Source: Opitutia bacterium (GTDB lineage Bacteria > Verrucomicrobiota > Verrucomicrobiia > Opitutales > Opitutaceae). From it: DNA of 39,471 bases. Under the pieces are notes generated by a model that did no database searches, was not told where the DNA came from, and worked only from the letters and a program-made list of their open reading frames with translations. Made by a program: the position numbers and the translations under genes. Shown in pieces: positions 7,253-16,006 of this stretch. The stretch's first letter is position 1, and each line of letters begins with the position of its first letter. The stretch spans positions 1-39,471 of the forward strand of contig PLOH01000110.1 of NCBI GenBank assembly GCA_003142955.1. Direction: 5' to 3'.

Positions 7253-9490
7253 ATGTCTCCACCCTGCTTATTTCGCGTTATTCGGATGATCCCCGCGCTG
7301 GCGGGCGTTTTAGCCACGCCTGTTTTTGCCCAGGACAAACCCGCCTACCTTGATCCCACGCTCCCGGTGGAGCAGCGGATCGATGATCTGCTGCAGCGGA
7401 TGACCTTGGAGGAGAAGGTGGCCATGGTTCATGCGAGCGGTGAATTCCGGGCGGGAAGCGTTCCCCGTTTGGGAGTCCCTTTTCTTTGGACGGCCGATGG
7501 ACCCCAAGGCGTGCGCGAGGAAACCAAGCTCGACTCGTGGGATCTTGCCGGCCGCACCGACGACTATGTGACCGCGATGCCGGTGGGGATGAATCTCGCG
7601 GCTTCATGGAATCCCGAACTTGCGGTGGCGTGCGGAAAGGCGATCGGCGAGGAAGCCTGTGCCCGGGGCAAAAACGTAATGCTCGGACCCTCGCTGAACA
7701 TCATGCGGACACCACTGTGCGGCCGGACCTACGACTATTTCGGCGAGGACCCATGGCTGACCTCCCGCATGACCGTGGGCTACGTCAAGGGCATGCAGGC
7801 CGAGCAGACGGTTGCCTGCCTGAAGCATTTCGCGCTGAACAACCAGGAGTACAACCGTGGCACCGTGAACGTGGAGGTCGACGAACGTGCCCTGCGCGAA
7901 ATCTATCTGCCGGGCTTCGAGGCGGGCGTGAAGGAGGGCGGCGCCCTCGCTGTCATGGGCGCTTACAACAAGTTCCGGGGTCAGCACTGCTGCCATAACG
8001 AGTACCTGTTGAACCAGGTTCTGAAGAAGGAATGGGGGTTCCAGGGTGCGGTCATCTCCGATTGGGGTGGCACGCATGACACCCGCGAGGCCGCCTTGTA
8101 CGGTCTCGATCTACAGATGGGCGGGCGTGCACCCCACGACGAGTGTTTCCTGGGGCGTCCCTTCCGCGAAGGCATTCTAAAGGGCGAATTCCCGATGTCG
8201 GTCCTGGACGACAAGGTGCGGCGCAATCTGCGCGTGCTCTTTGCCAGCGGGGGCATGGACGGCCGCTTGCCGGGTTCAGTCAACACGCCGGCCCATCTCG
8301 CCATCTCCCGCCAGGTGGCCGCCGAGGGAATCGTTCTGCTGAAAAACAGCACCGGCCTGCTGCCCGTGGATCTCTCCCGATACAAGTCGATCGCCGTGAT
8401 CGGCGAGAACGCCGTACTCAAGTTTGCCCCGGGCCACAATTCCGCGGGGATCAAATCGTTCAAGGAAGTGACCGCCCTTGATGGCATCCTTGCGCGAGTC
8501 GGCGGCGCCGCGAACGTTCAATTCTCCAAAGGCTTCCGGCACCCGGAGATTCACTGGAGCGGCAAGCGGGACCATGCCGGCGTGCGGACCAGCGACAGCA
8601 ACGCTGCCACTCCGGAGGAAGCCAAGGCTCTTACCGAGCGGGCGATTCGCGCAGCCCGGGAATCTGACCTCGTGATTTTCATCGGAGGATTGACGCATCA
8701 GTCTTTCGCGGACGACGAGGGCGTGGATCGCCGCGACCTCTCATTGCCCGCAAACCAGGACGATCTGATCGCCCGCCTGGCCGAGGCCAATCCCCATATC
8801 GTGGTGGTGCTCATCTCCGGATCGCCCGTATTGATGCCCTGGTTGGAAAAGGCACCCGCGGTGTTGCAATCTTGGTATGGCGGCTCCGAAGCGGGAAACG
8901 CTCTGGCCTCCGTGCTTTTCGGTGATGTGAACCCCAGCGGCAAGCTGCCATGCACCTATCCCAAGTCCCTCGGCGATGAGCCTGCCCACCAGGGCGGCAA
9001 GCGCACCTATCCCGGAGAGAACGGCACCGTGCATTACGACGAGGGTCTGCTGGTGGGCTACCGTTGGTTCGACGCCAAGAACGTGGAGCCTCTTTTCCCC
9101 TTCGGCTTCGGTCTCAGCTACACCACTTTCACCTACGGCAACCTGAAGGTGATCGGCGATGGCAGTTCCACCGCTGCCGTGGAATGCGAGGTCACCAACT
9201 CGGGCGCTCGCGAAGGGGCCGAAGTCGTGCAAGTTTATGTTCAGCCGAAACTGCCCAGCGTTCTGCGCCCCGTGAAGGAACTGAAGGGTTTCGCCAAGAT
9301 CAACCTCAAGCCCGGTGAGACGACGAAGATCCGGGTTCCGCTGAACGGCCGTTCTTTCGCCTACTACGCCCCCGAGAAAAAGGGCTGGGTGGCCGAGGCG
9401 GGCGAATTCGGCATCCTCGTGGGAGCGTCCTCCCGCGATATCCGCCTGTCGGGGAGCTATACGCTGGTCGGTACGACGCTGGTCCAGTAA
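7253..9490 (+). CDS. Secreted GH3 beta-glucosidase
   Basis: 745 residues from ATG 7253, chosen because it opens a signal peptide ending ATPVFAQ; an in-frame upstream start would read through the palindromic repeat at 7187. The order is: GH3 N-terminal barrel (LGVPFLWTADGPQGVREE, VACLKHFALNNQE), nucleophile in GAVISDWGG (D270), the GH3 C-terminal alpha/beta sandwich (EGIVLLKNSTGLLPVDLSRY ... SDLVIFIGG), and a fibronectin III-like domain (FPFGFGLSYTTFTYGNLKV to the end). The length matches the BglX/BglB class with the FnIII module. It would release glucose from cello-oligosaccharides made by the GH9 enzyme upstream, completing the locus. It converges with the next gene, leaving only 5 bases between the stops. 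Confidence 0.93.
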   Translation: MSPPCLFRVIRMIPALAGVLATPVFAQDKPAYLDPTLPVEQRIDDLLQRMTLEEKVAMVHASGEFRAGSVPRLGVPFLWTADGPQGVREETKLDSWDLAGRTDDYVTAMPVGMNLAASWNPELAVACGKAIGEEACARGKNVMLGPSLNIMRTPLCGRTYDYFGEDPWLTSRMTVGYVKGMQAEQTVACLKHFALNNQEYNRGTVNVEVDERALREIYLPGFEAGVKEGGALAVMGAYNKFRGQHCCHNEYLLNQVLKKEWGFQGAVISDWGGTHDTREAALYGLDLQMGGRAPHDECFLGRPFREGILKGEFPMSVLDDKVRRNLRVLFASGGMDGRLPGSVNTPAHLAISRQVAAEGIVLLKNSTGLLPVDLSRYKSIAVIGENAVLKFAPGHNSAGIKSFKEVTALDGILARVGGAANVQFSKGFRHPEIHWSGKRDHAGVRTSDSNAATPEEAKALTERAIRAARESDLVIFIGGLTHQSFADDEGVDRRDLSLPANQDDLIARLAEANPHIVVVLISGSPVLMPWLEKAPAVLQSWYGGSEAGNALASVLFGDVNPSGKLPCTYPKSLGDEPAHQGGKRTYPGENGTVHYDEGLLVGYRWFDAKNVEPLFPFGFGLSYTTFTYGNLKVIGDGSSTAAVECEVTNSGAREGAEVVQVYVQPKLPSVLRPVKELKGFAKINLKPGETTKIRVPLNGRSFAYYAPEKKGWVAEAGEFGILVGASSRDIRLSGSYTLVGTTLVQ

Positions 9491-9495
9491 CAGGA

Positions 9496-10383
9496 TCAGC
9501 TGCGGCCTTGGGCCCGCTCCCACGCGAACAGATATTGCTGGGCCAGACCGGCACTGGCTCCGAAATGCACCCGGCCAAAATGGGCGATCTGCTGCGGAGT
9601 CCATCCCTCCAGCGCGTAACGCGATTCCATCGTTTTGGTGATCCACACGTCCACCGGGAAAGCCTCCAGCCGGCCGGCGCCGAAGAGCAGCACGCAATCC
9701 GCAACCTTTTCACCCACACCGGGCAGCTCGCGCAGCCGTTCCTTGGCCTCGTGATAAGGGAGCTGTTCCAGACGGTTGAACCAGTCCCCGTTCGCGGCCA
9801 GGATTTGTGCGGTCTGGTTGACGTAACGCGCGCGAAAGCCGAGCAGGCAGGAGCGGAGCGCTTCTTCGCTGACCGCCGCGAGTTCCGTCCACGTGGGCAG
9901 ACGGTGGATTCCCGGCGCGATCTCCCGGCCATGACGCTGCGCCAACAGTTCGACCATCTGTTTAATCTGCACGATCTGTTTGGTGGAGCTGCAGAGAAAG
10001 CACAGCAACGTCTCCTCCAAAGGCTGGCGTAACAGACGCAGGCCGGGAAACGCCTTGAGGCAGCGGGCGAGGTGTGGGTCGCTCCGCCATGGCAGATCGT
10101 CAACGAGACGGTCGAAACGGAGCCCTGCCCCGAAATAGGAGGGCAATTCGTTCGCGACCATCCCGGCAAGCTCTGGCGGGGCAGACCACAGTAATCCGTC
10201 GGGTACGGCGGGCTTGAGCCGCGCGACACAATCGGCCCAGACACCTTGCCAGATGCCGTCGGACGAGTGGTTCCAGCGAAATGTCTGGCCGCCGTCGACC
10301 ACCTCAGTGAGAACGGCTGGCGACAGGGGTTCCGGGAGCACGAGGGGCTGCCAGTCGGACCAGACAATCGAGGGGGACGACAT
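9496..10383 (-). CDS. 8-oxoguanine DNA glycosylase, OGG1 type
   Basis: 295 residues from ATG 10383. The N-terminal OGG_N domain (GGQTFRWNHSSDGIWQGVWA) is followed by the helix-hairpin-helix glycosylase domain. CFLCSSTKQIVQIKQMVELL aligns with the start of the OGG1 catalytic domain, and ELPGVGEKVADCVLLFG is the HhH-GPD segment with catalytic Lys226. AFPVDVW carries the conserved Asp245. The enzyme removes 8-oxo-G opposite C and nicks by beta-elimination. OGG1-type enzymes are rarer in bacteria than MutM but are known. The frame runs open beyond the ATG without resembling the family, so the ATG is preferred. It stands alone, convergent with the GH3 gene. Confidence 0.92.
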   Translation of the reverse strand: MSSPSIVWSDWQPLVLPEPLSPAVLTEVVDGGQTFRWNHSSDGIWQGVWADCVARLKPAVPDGLLWSAPPELAGMVANELPSYFGAGLRFDRLVDDLPWRSDPHLARCLKAFPGLRLLRQPLEETLLCFLCSSTKQIVQIKQMVELLAQRHGREIAPGIHRLPTWTELAAVSEEALRSCLLGFRARYVNQTAQILAANGDWFNRLEQLPYHEAKERLRELPGVGEKVADCVLLFGAGRLEAFPVDVWITKTMESRYALEGWTPQQIAHFGRVHFGASAGLAQQYLFAWERAQGRS

Positions 10384-10570
10384 GAAGGTGGCTGGAGAAT
10401 CGGCAATCCTGCGAAAACTGCAAAAATAAAAAGGGATTCGCCTCGCGGAGGTTTGTGGAGATCGCGACCTAGTAGCAGCGGAAGGCGACCAGCGCTGCAA
10501 GGGGGTGGAGCGGCTTGAATCGCGCTGAACTGCTTGCCTGCCGGCGGGTCGGCAGTCCACGCTGGTGGCT

Positions 10571-11206
10571 ATGTCAACCGCGACCTACACCCGGGAGGAA
10601 GAGATCGCCAACTGCCTGACCCATGGTTTCGGTTTGTTGTTGAGCATCGCCGGACTGGTTGTGCTCGTGACGTTTGCGGCACTGCGGAGCGACGCCTGGG
10701 CTGTGACTTCCGGAGCCATTTTCGGCGTATCACTGGTCGTGCTTTACGCGTCCTCGACGCTCTACCATTCACTCCGGGCCACCCGCCCGAAGCATGTCGC
10801 TCGCGTGGTCGACCATATGGCGATCTTTTACCTGATTGCCGGCACGTATACGCCGTTCATGTTGGTCAATCTCCGCGGTCCGTGGGGCTGGAGCTTGTTC
10901 GGCGTGGTCTGGGCGCTGGCTATCGGGGGCACTGTCCTGAAACTCTTTTTCACCGGCCGATTCCGGGTTCTGTCCACGCTCATTTACCTTTTCATGGGGT
11001 GGATTGTAATGGTGGCGATCAAACCGTTGGTGGAGGCGCTGCCACGGGGCAGCCTGATCATGTTGTTCGCGGGCGGGCTCGCCTATTCCCTGGGCACGGT
11101 GTTTTACCTGTGGAAGCGCCTGCCTTATCACCATGCCGTGTGGCACCTGTTCGTTCTTGCCGGCAGTATCTGCCATTTCTTCGCCGTGTTGGGCAGCATT
11201 GCCTAG
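10571..11206 (+). CDS. trhA: Hemolysin III family (TrhA/PAQR) membrane protein
   Basis: 211 residues from ATG 10571; a GTG two codons earlier (10565) is an alternative. Seven hydrophobic segments are visible, with the family's conserved residues: EEIANCLTHGFG at the start, VVLYASSTLYHSL, RVVDHMAIFYLIAGTYTPF, and the C-terminal HHAVWHLFVLAGSICHFFAV. The Ser-His, Asp-His and HxxxH residues form the zinc site of PAQR-like hydrolases. Bacterial TrhA proteins affect membrane fluidity and lipid homeostasis; the haemolysin name is historical. It is divergent from the OGG1-type gene, with 187 bases between them. Confidence 0.92.
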   Translation: MSTATYTREEEIANCLTHGFGLLLSIAGLVVLVTFAALRSDAWAVTSGAIFGVSLVVLYASSTLYHSLRATRPKHVARVVDHMAIFYLIAGTYTPFMLVNLRGPWGWSLFGVVWALAIGGTVLKLFFTGRFRVLSTLIYLFMGWIVMVAIKPLVEALPRGSLIMLFAGGLAYSLGTVFYLWKRLPYHHAVWHLFVLAGSICHFFAVLGSIA

Positions 11207-11214
11207 CCGGATTA

Positions 11215-11338
11215 ATGCAGTCGAGAGTCGAGCGACGAGTGGCGAGCAGCAAGTCGGATAGTACCAGGTTCGTTTGCGAGTTATTGACGCAGAACCTCGT
11301 ATGATCGTACGTATTCGACTTTCGCCCGCCGACTGCAT
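11215..11338. repeat. Possible small element bounded by 9-bp inverted repeats
   Basis: ATGCAGTCG (11215-11223) is matched by CGACTGCAT (11330-11338). The 124-base interval fills most of the gap between convergent genes and contains the low-complexity run GAGTCGAGCGACGAGTGGCG. No gene is visible inside. The arms are short enough that chance is possible. Confidence 0.25.
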
Positions 11339-11356
11339 CGTTGCGGCGAAACAGAG

Positions 11357-11845
11357 TCACTTTTTAGCCGGCATTTCCCACAGGTAACTCTCCCGGGCGA
11401 GGAGCGTCGTGCCGTCGGCGGCCAACAGACGCAGGTGCCATGCGTCCGGTCGGGCCTTCGCCCCCGGCCAGTCCGATCCGGTCAGGCCGAGCTGGCAGAG
11501 CGAACTGCCAGAGGGGATCTCGGCGGCGAAGGTAAAAATCTTCGGTTCGGGCGCGGCCGGGCTGATGACCTGTAATTCGAACCTGGCGCCTGAAACGGGG
11601 GCGTGAGGATTCTTCAACCGGATCAGCCAGTAATAGCCGTTTCGGTCCGCCGGCTGACTGCGCAGCATGTTGATGCCGCCGTCGTTTTGCTTGGCCCCAA
11701 AGTATTCGCTAAAACGGTGGAATGAATCGGCGCTGCGCCAGCCCGCAAGAACGCGCACGATTCTCAAATCAGCAGCCGAAGTGGAAGCCGCCAGCAGGAG
11801 CGTGAGCAGGACCAAGAACAGCCGAAGGCGGAAGGGCGGATGCAT
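11357..11845 (-). CDS. Small secreted protein of unknown function
   Basis: 162 residues from ATG 11845, which opens a clear signal peptide (MHPPFRLRLFLVLLTLLLAA). The mature part has conserved-looking beta-rich sequence: AGWRSADSFHRFSEYFGAKQ, then YYWLIRLKNPHAPVSGARFE, then LRLLAADGTTLLARESYLWE. It resembles an immunoglobulin- or carbohydrate-binding-like beta sandwich only in general character, and I do not recognise a family. It is convergent with the TrhA gene and lies downstream of the peptide-binding protein gene, separated from it by an inverted REP pair. Confidence 0.7.
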   Translation of the reverse strand: MHPPFRLRLFLVLLTLLLAASTSAADLRIVRVLAGWRSADSFHRFSEYFGAKQNDGGINMLRSQPADRNGYYWLIRLKNPHAPVSGARFELQVISPAAPEPKIFTFAAEIPSGSSLCQLGLTGSDWPGAKARPDAWHLRLLAADGTTLLARESYLWEMPAKK

Positions 11846-12008
11846 GCACTGAACGATTATCGCCAAATCGGATCGGCACAAGAGCGCAGAGGGCGTCGCG
11901 GATCCTGCAATCTGGAGCGAGCCTCTCTCTCGGTCGGAGAATCGGACGATGGCGGTGACTCTTTCGCGAGCAACGCCCTCGCGCCCAATAGAAGTCCGTC
12001 AGAAAATC

Positions 12009-12072
12009 ATTGTAGGAGCCTGCTTGCAGGCGATTTTTACCTCGGAATCGCCTGCAAGCAGGCTCCTACAAT
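12009..12072. repeat. Inverted REP pair (REPIN-like), GTAGGAGC type
   Basis: Two 26-base arms (12009-12034 and 12047-12072) are perfect reverse complements separated by 12 bases. Each arm begins with TGTAG and contains its own hairpin GCCTGC-TT-GCAGGC. This is the architecture of a REPIN: two REP sequences, each with a GTAG foot, in inverted orientation. The sequence closely resembles the TGTAGGAGC-type REPs of Pseudomonas. It lies in the gap between two minus-strand genes. Confidence 0.85.
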
Positions 12073-12087
12073 TGGCGTCGAGACCGC

Positions 12088-13710
12088 TCACGGTTCCAAA
12101 TAAACATCCTGGTACTGATGGATTCCCAAAAGAGCCGGACGCCAGTTTCTCACCGCCGGATGGCAGAGGTACACCCGGGTGCCGAAAAAGATTGGAGCGA
12201 TCGGTGCTTCATGGAGCAGGAGGGCTTCAGCCTGTTGATAAAACTCGGCCCGCCGTGACGGATCGAGCGCGGAGCTGGCCGCGGCGACCAGTTGGTCATA
12301 CTCCGGGCTCGACCAGCCGGTGGAATTATTGCCGCTGTCGGTCGTAAACAGCTCGAGATAGGTGCTCGGATCCACGTAATCGCCGATCCAATGGGCGTAA
12401 GAGAGATCGTAGTTCCGCAGGCGTTCATCGTTGAGCCATACCCGCTGCTCCTTATTGGCGAGGCTGACCTCGATGCCGAGCTCGCGGCGCCACATCTGCT
12501 GCACGGTCTCGAGCAGGCGCTGGTTCAATTCAAGCGTGGGGAACTGGATCTCCACGCGCGGGAACCCGTGGCCACCCGGGTATCCCGCCTCCGCCAGCAA
12601 CCGGCGGGCGCCGGCGAAATCGTCGGGAATGGAAGCTCGGGCTGTGTACCCCGGCAGGCCCGGCGGAGTCAGGCAATGCGCCGGTTGCTGGCCGCCAAGG
12701 GTGACGTCTCGAACCAGCGCCGTGCGATCGAAGGCGCGGGCCAGCGCCTGGCGCACGCGCGGATCGGTGAAGGGTTTTCGCCCGGTGTTGAAACGCAAAA
12801 AGGCGGTGTCAAGGAAGGGATCGAGGTGCAGGATTTCCGGCTGATTGCGAAGGTAAAGGGCGATTTTTGAGAGCGGCACGTCATTAGTCACATGCAACTG
12901 TCCGGAGCGGAATGCGGCCTCCTGCGTGGAGGCGTTCTCGATCGGATAGAACACGATGCGGGTCAGCCGAACGTGAGGCGCATTCCAGTAGTTGGGGTTG
13001 CGATCGACCACGACGCGACTGCCGGGCGACCATTCTTGGAGGAGGAACGGGCCGTTGCAGACCATGTTCTCCGGCCGCGTCCATTTAACTGCCCGGTCAT
13101 CGAATGGGCCGAGCTTCTCGATGGAAGCTTGATGCGCCGGAAACCAGGCGGGCAGGGTGGCCGCTGCCGCCAGATACGGTGTGGGCTGGGCCAGGGTTAT
13201 CTCCAGCGTCTGATTATCGGGCGCGCGAACGCCGACCTGCGAGAAATCGGCGAGGCGTCCAGCGTTGAAGGACTGGGCGTTCCGAATCGGAAAAAGCACA
13301 TACGCATATTCGGAGGCGAGCCTGGGCGAAAGCGCACGATGGATCCCGAAGACGAAATCATGGGCGGTCAGGGGATCACCGTTGCTCCAGCGGGCGCTGC
13401 TTCTGAGGTGGAACCGCCAGACCAATCCGTCACTCGAGGTTTCCCACCGCTCGGCGGCCGCTGGGATGGGCAGGGACGTGACTTCATCGATCCCGGTCAG
13501 ACCCTCGAACAGGGCGACCACAATGTTGAAATCATTGTAGGAGACTACGATGTGTGGATCGAGATCGCGCGGTTCCGAGCCGTTTCCCAAGAGCAGCACC
13601 TGGTCGCGGATGCCCGCATGGACCGGCGTCTCGCGGCGTCCGCAACCGCTGGAGAGGAGAACGGTGCACGCCAGACAGAGGAGAAGGACGAGGGACAGGC
13701 TCGGGCGCAT
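12088..13710 (-). CDS. Oligopeptide-binding lipoprotein (SBP_bac_5, OppA/MppA type)
   Basis: 540 residues from ATG 13710. A lipoprotein signal peptide ends in LLSSGC (Cys23 lipidated). The family features follow: GNGSEPRDLDPHIV, LFEGLTGID, WRFHLRSSARWSNGDPLTAHDF, NPNYWNAPHV, FNTGRKPFTDPRVRQALARA, and the C-terminal WSSPEYDQLVAAA. It is the solute receptor of an ABC importer for peptides. No permease or ATPase gene accompanies it here, so it must work with a transporter encoded elsewhere, as MppA does with Opp. It is divergent from the sigma-factor operon, with 108 bases between the starts. Confidence 0.92.
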   Translation of the reverse strand: MRPSLSLVLLLCLACTVLLSSGCGRRETPVHAGIRDQVLLLGNGSEPRDLDPHIVVSYNDFNIVVALFEGLTGIDEVTSLPIPAAAERWETSSDGLVWRFHLRSSARWSNGDPLTAHDFVFGIHRALSPRLASEYAYVLFPIRNAQSFNAGRLADFSQVGVRAPDNQTLEITLAQPTPYLAAAATLPAWFPAHQASIEKLGPFDDRAVKWTRPENMVCNGPFLLQEWSPGSRVVVDRNPNYWNAPHVRLTRIVFYPIENASTQEAAFRSGQLHVTNDVPLSKIALYLRNQPEILHLDPFLDTAFLRFNTGRKPFTDPRVRQALARAFDRTALVRDVTLGGQQPAHCLTPPGLPGYTARASIPDDFAGARRLLAEAGYPGGHGFPRVEIQFPTLELNQRLLETVQQMWRRELGIEVSLANKEQRVWLNDERLRNYDLSYAHWIGDYVDPSTYLELFTTDSGNNSTGWSSPEYDQLVAAASSALDPSRRAEFYQQAEALLLHEAPIAPIFFGTRVYLCHPAVRNWRPALLGIHQYQDVYLEP

Positions 13711-13803
13711 GGTTGCAAGAAAGCAGGCCTTGCGCGCTTTGCCAAGCCGAGTGAAGAATCCGGCGGGCCATCCCTAAGAACTGCGCAGTGTGCACGTCAT
13801 AAC

Positions 13804-13809
13804 AGGAGA
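13804..13809 (+). promoter_or_regulatory. Shine-Dalgarno fixing the GTG start of the sigma gene
   Basis: AGGAGA lies 9 bases before GTG 13819. It decides in favour of a GTG start, since no in-frame ATG exists near the beginning of the sigma-2 region. Confidence 0.7.
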
Positions 13810-13818
13810 CACAAGAAC

Positions 13819-14364
13819 GTGAATCCGGACCCACCACCGTCCGAACGCTCTCATGAAAACGCCACTTTCGTGCGCTCCGCCGTCGAGCAATTCCAGCCGC
13901 AACTCTTGCGCTACGCCGCGCGTTTGCTGGGTGATTCGGACCGGGCCCGCGACGCGGTTCAGGACACGTTTGTCCGTCTTCTTGCCCAGCCGCAAACGGC
14001 GGTCGACGGACATCTGGCGGAATGGCTCTTCACCGTGTGCCGGAACCGGGTGTTCGACATCAATCGCAAGGAAAGCCGGATGAAGCGGTTTGCCGAGGGT
14101 GCGGCCGAGCGCGTGTTGGCCACGGAGCCTCGGCCCGGAACGGAGCTCGAAGCGGGAGAAACGCTGGCCGTCGCCCTGCGTTTGATCGACCGACTTCCGC
14201 CCAATCAACAGGAGGTTATTCGCCTGAAGTTCCAGAATGGCTTCAGCTACAAGGAAATCAGCCGCATCACGCAGCTATCGGTCGGCAACGTGGGTTTCTT
14301 GATCCACACTGCGGTCAAAGCATTGCGGCGGGAGTGGCCGGCCGAGGTGGCAGGCGCCGAATGA
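13819..14364 (+). CDS. ECF-type RNA polymerase sigma factor
   Basis: 181 residues from GTG 13819. The frame is open for 300 codons before this, but only as antisense to the lipoprotein gene. Sigma-2 is visible in LLRYAARLLGDSDRARDAVQ and DTFVRLL, then EWLFTVCRNRVFDINRK. Sigma-4 is visible in LPPNQQEVIRLKFQNGFSYK and EISRITQLSVGNVGFLIHTA. There is no sigma-1.1 or sigma-3 domain, as expected for the extracytoplasmic-function group. The next gene starts 26 bases downstream and begins with an anti-sigma-like segment and a transmembrane helix, so the two probably form a sigma/anti-sigma operon. The inducing signal cannot be read from the sequence. Confidence 0.9.
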   Translation: MNPDPPPSERSHENATFVRSAVEQFQPQLLRYAARLLGDSDRARDAVQDTFVRLLAQPQTAVDGHLAEWLFTVCRNRVFDINRKESRMKRFAEGAAERVLATEPRPGTELEAGETLAVALRLIDRLPPNQQEVIRLKFQNGFSYKEISRITQLSVGNVGFLIHTAVKALRREWPAEVAGAE

Positions 14365-14390
14365 ACGGGTCGACACAAGGAGATACCGCC

Positions 14391-15932
14391 ATGAGCAATT
14401 TGAACGAATTCCGATTGGATCCCGATGATCCGCGTCTGACAGCCTACGCTTTGGGTGAACTGGAAGGTGAGGAGCTCGCCCAGGTTGTGGCGGCGGTGGC
14501 CGCCGATCCTTCTCTTCTAGCCGCGGTCGACGAAATCCGCGCCACGGCCTCCAAATTGACGGCGGCGCTCAACGCGGAATCTCTGCCGGCCCCGGTTCGG
14601 CCGGTCCATCTGGAGCCCTATCACACGGTCCGCCCAGCGCGGATGTTTCCCTTTCCCTATTGGGTCACCGCCGGTCTCGCGGCTGCGGCGTGCTTCGCCG
14701 TTTTCGCGATATTGCGCCAGATGCCATTCTCAAACAATGTGCGGCCACAAGCGGCTGGGCAATTGGCGGAAAATGCTGGAACCGCGACCGAATCCGCCCG
14801 GGAGCGAATCGCGGGGCAGCAGCAGGCCAGCAACCACGTAGAGATTCGGTTTCCGACATCGGCGGACGACGCTTCGGCGCCCTCGGGCGGCTCGGCTGAC
14901 CAGTGGGGCGTGGTCCTGCCCAATGCTCCGCAGATTGCGACGGATGCGATCACCGGCGCTCCTGGTGGCTCTGCGACCGTGGCCAAAACCGCGGTCGCTT
15001 CTTCGATGGCGACGTTACCCAGAGATCGTTCCGAAGGGCATCCCGATCTGGCCGGCGCCGTCTTGGATCACGCCTTCCTCCCATCCGAACAGAATCCACT
15101 CTCCAGTTTTCCGCTCGACGCCGGCAGCTCGGGTTATGCGAACGTCCGACGTTTCCTGCTCGACGGTCGGCGCCCGCCGCGGGCGGTCGTGCGACTCGAG
15201 GAACTCGTGAATTACTTTACTTACGACTATACTGCGCCAAAACCGGAGGACAAGGAGCCGATCGCCGTCTCCCTGGAGTCTGCCTCCGCGCCGTGGGAGC
15301 CGCTTCATCACCTGGTGCGCATTGCCCTTAAGGCGCGCGAGCAGCCGGCGGGCGAACGCGGCACGGTCGTCGCCAGAAATGTCGCTATCCAGGTGGAGTT
15401 CAATCCGGCGCAGGTTCAGGCCTACCGCCTGCTTGGCTACGAGAATCCGAAACCAGGCCTGGAGAACCGTGCCGGCGACAAGAGCGGCGCCGTTGATTTC
15501 GAGTCCGGCCATGCGGTTACGGCCTTCTACGAAATCGTGCCGACTGCTGGAAACCGGATAGCGGAGACCGGGGACCGGAAAGATAAGCGAGCGGACTCTT
15601 CGGTATCCGGGATCCCCAATCCGATTTTGCAAAAGTTGTTGACCGTGAAGATCCGCTACCAGGCGCCGGATGGCGCTGAGAGCCGGTTGCTCGAGTTACC
15701 GCTCACTGACCAGGGCACGGCGTTTGCCGATGCCAGCCGCGATTTCAGATTTGCCGCGGCGGTGGCCGAGTTTGGCCTGATCCTCCGCGATTCACCGTAC
15801 AAATCCGGCGCAACTCTGGCGGACGTGCTGCGTTGGGCCGAACCAGCCACCGGCCTTGATCTAGGCGGCGCCCGCAGCGAGTTCATTTCCCTGGTGAAGC
15901 GCGCTGAGACCATCCTCCCGTCGCAGGGGTAG
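14391..15932 (+). CDS. Anti-sigma-like membrane protein with YfbK-type flanks but no von Willebrand A domain
   Basis: 513 residues from ATG 14391, preceded by AAGGAGA (14377-14383); an ATG at 14361 overlapping the sigma stop is a weaker choice. Residues 10-60 (LTAYALGELEGEELAQVVAA) resemble the short anti-sigma head found on such proteins. Residues 88-108 are a transmembrane helix. After a Ser/Ala-rich linker, residues 235-315 match the N-terminal YfbK domain (NPLSSFPLDAGSSGYANVRR, VRLEELVNYFTYDY). Residues 326-510 match the C-terminal YfbK domain (VAIQVEFNPAQVQAYRLLGY, GHAVTAFYEIVP). The vWA domain with its DxSxS metal site, normally between them, is absent. The junction falls near residues 314-326. 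The frame is intact, so the protein is probably made and may act as a sigma regulator. Confidence 0.8.
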   Translation: MSNLNEFRLDPDDPRLTAYALGELEGEELAQVVAAVAADPSLLAAVDEIRATASKLTAALNAESLPAPVRPVHLEPYHTVRPARMFPFPYWVTAGLAAAACFAVFAILRQMPFSNNVRPQAAGQLAENAGTATESARERIAGQQQASNHVEIRFPTSADDASAPSGGSADQWGVVLPNAPQIATDAITGAPGGSATVAKTAVASSMATLPRDRSEGHPDLAGAVLDHAFLPSEQNPLSSFPLDAGSSGYANVRRFLLDGRRPPRAVVRLEELVNYFTYDYTAPKPEDKEPIAVSLESASAPWEPLHHLVRIALKAREQPAGERGTVVARNVAIQVEFNPAQVQAYRLLGYENPKPGLENRAGDKSGAVDFESGHAVTAFYEIVPTAGNRIAETGDRKDKRADSSVSGIPNPILQKLLTVKIRYQAPDGAESRLLELPLTDQGTAFADASRDFRFAAAVAEFGLILRDSPYKSGATLADVLRWAEPATGLDLGGARSEFISLVKRAETILPSQG

Positions 15933-16006
15933 GCGTCGGTGGATTTGTTTCCTAGGCATAAAAGGGAGCATGGAGGCTATCCGGAAACTCCGGCGCTTTT
16001 TGCGAT

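Noticed and set aside
13536..13556. REP-like word CATTGTAGGAG
   Set aside because: It lies inside the peptide-binding lipoprotein gene, encodes conserved residues (VVSYND) and has no hairpin; chance match to the REPIN at 12009.
13771..13800. ECF-type autoregulatory promoter GAAC...CGTC before the sigma gene
   Set aside because: The spacer is only 13 bases, too short for the usual ECF spacing of about 16, so I do not call it.
14391..15932. DAGSS at residues 243-247 as a possible MIDAS metal site
   Set aside because: It aligns with the DVDTAS segment of the N-terminal YfbK domain, not with the DxSxS of a vWA domain.
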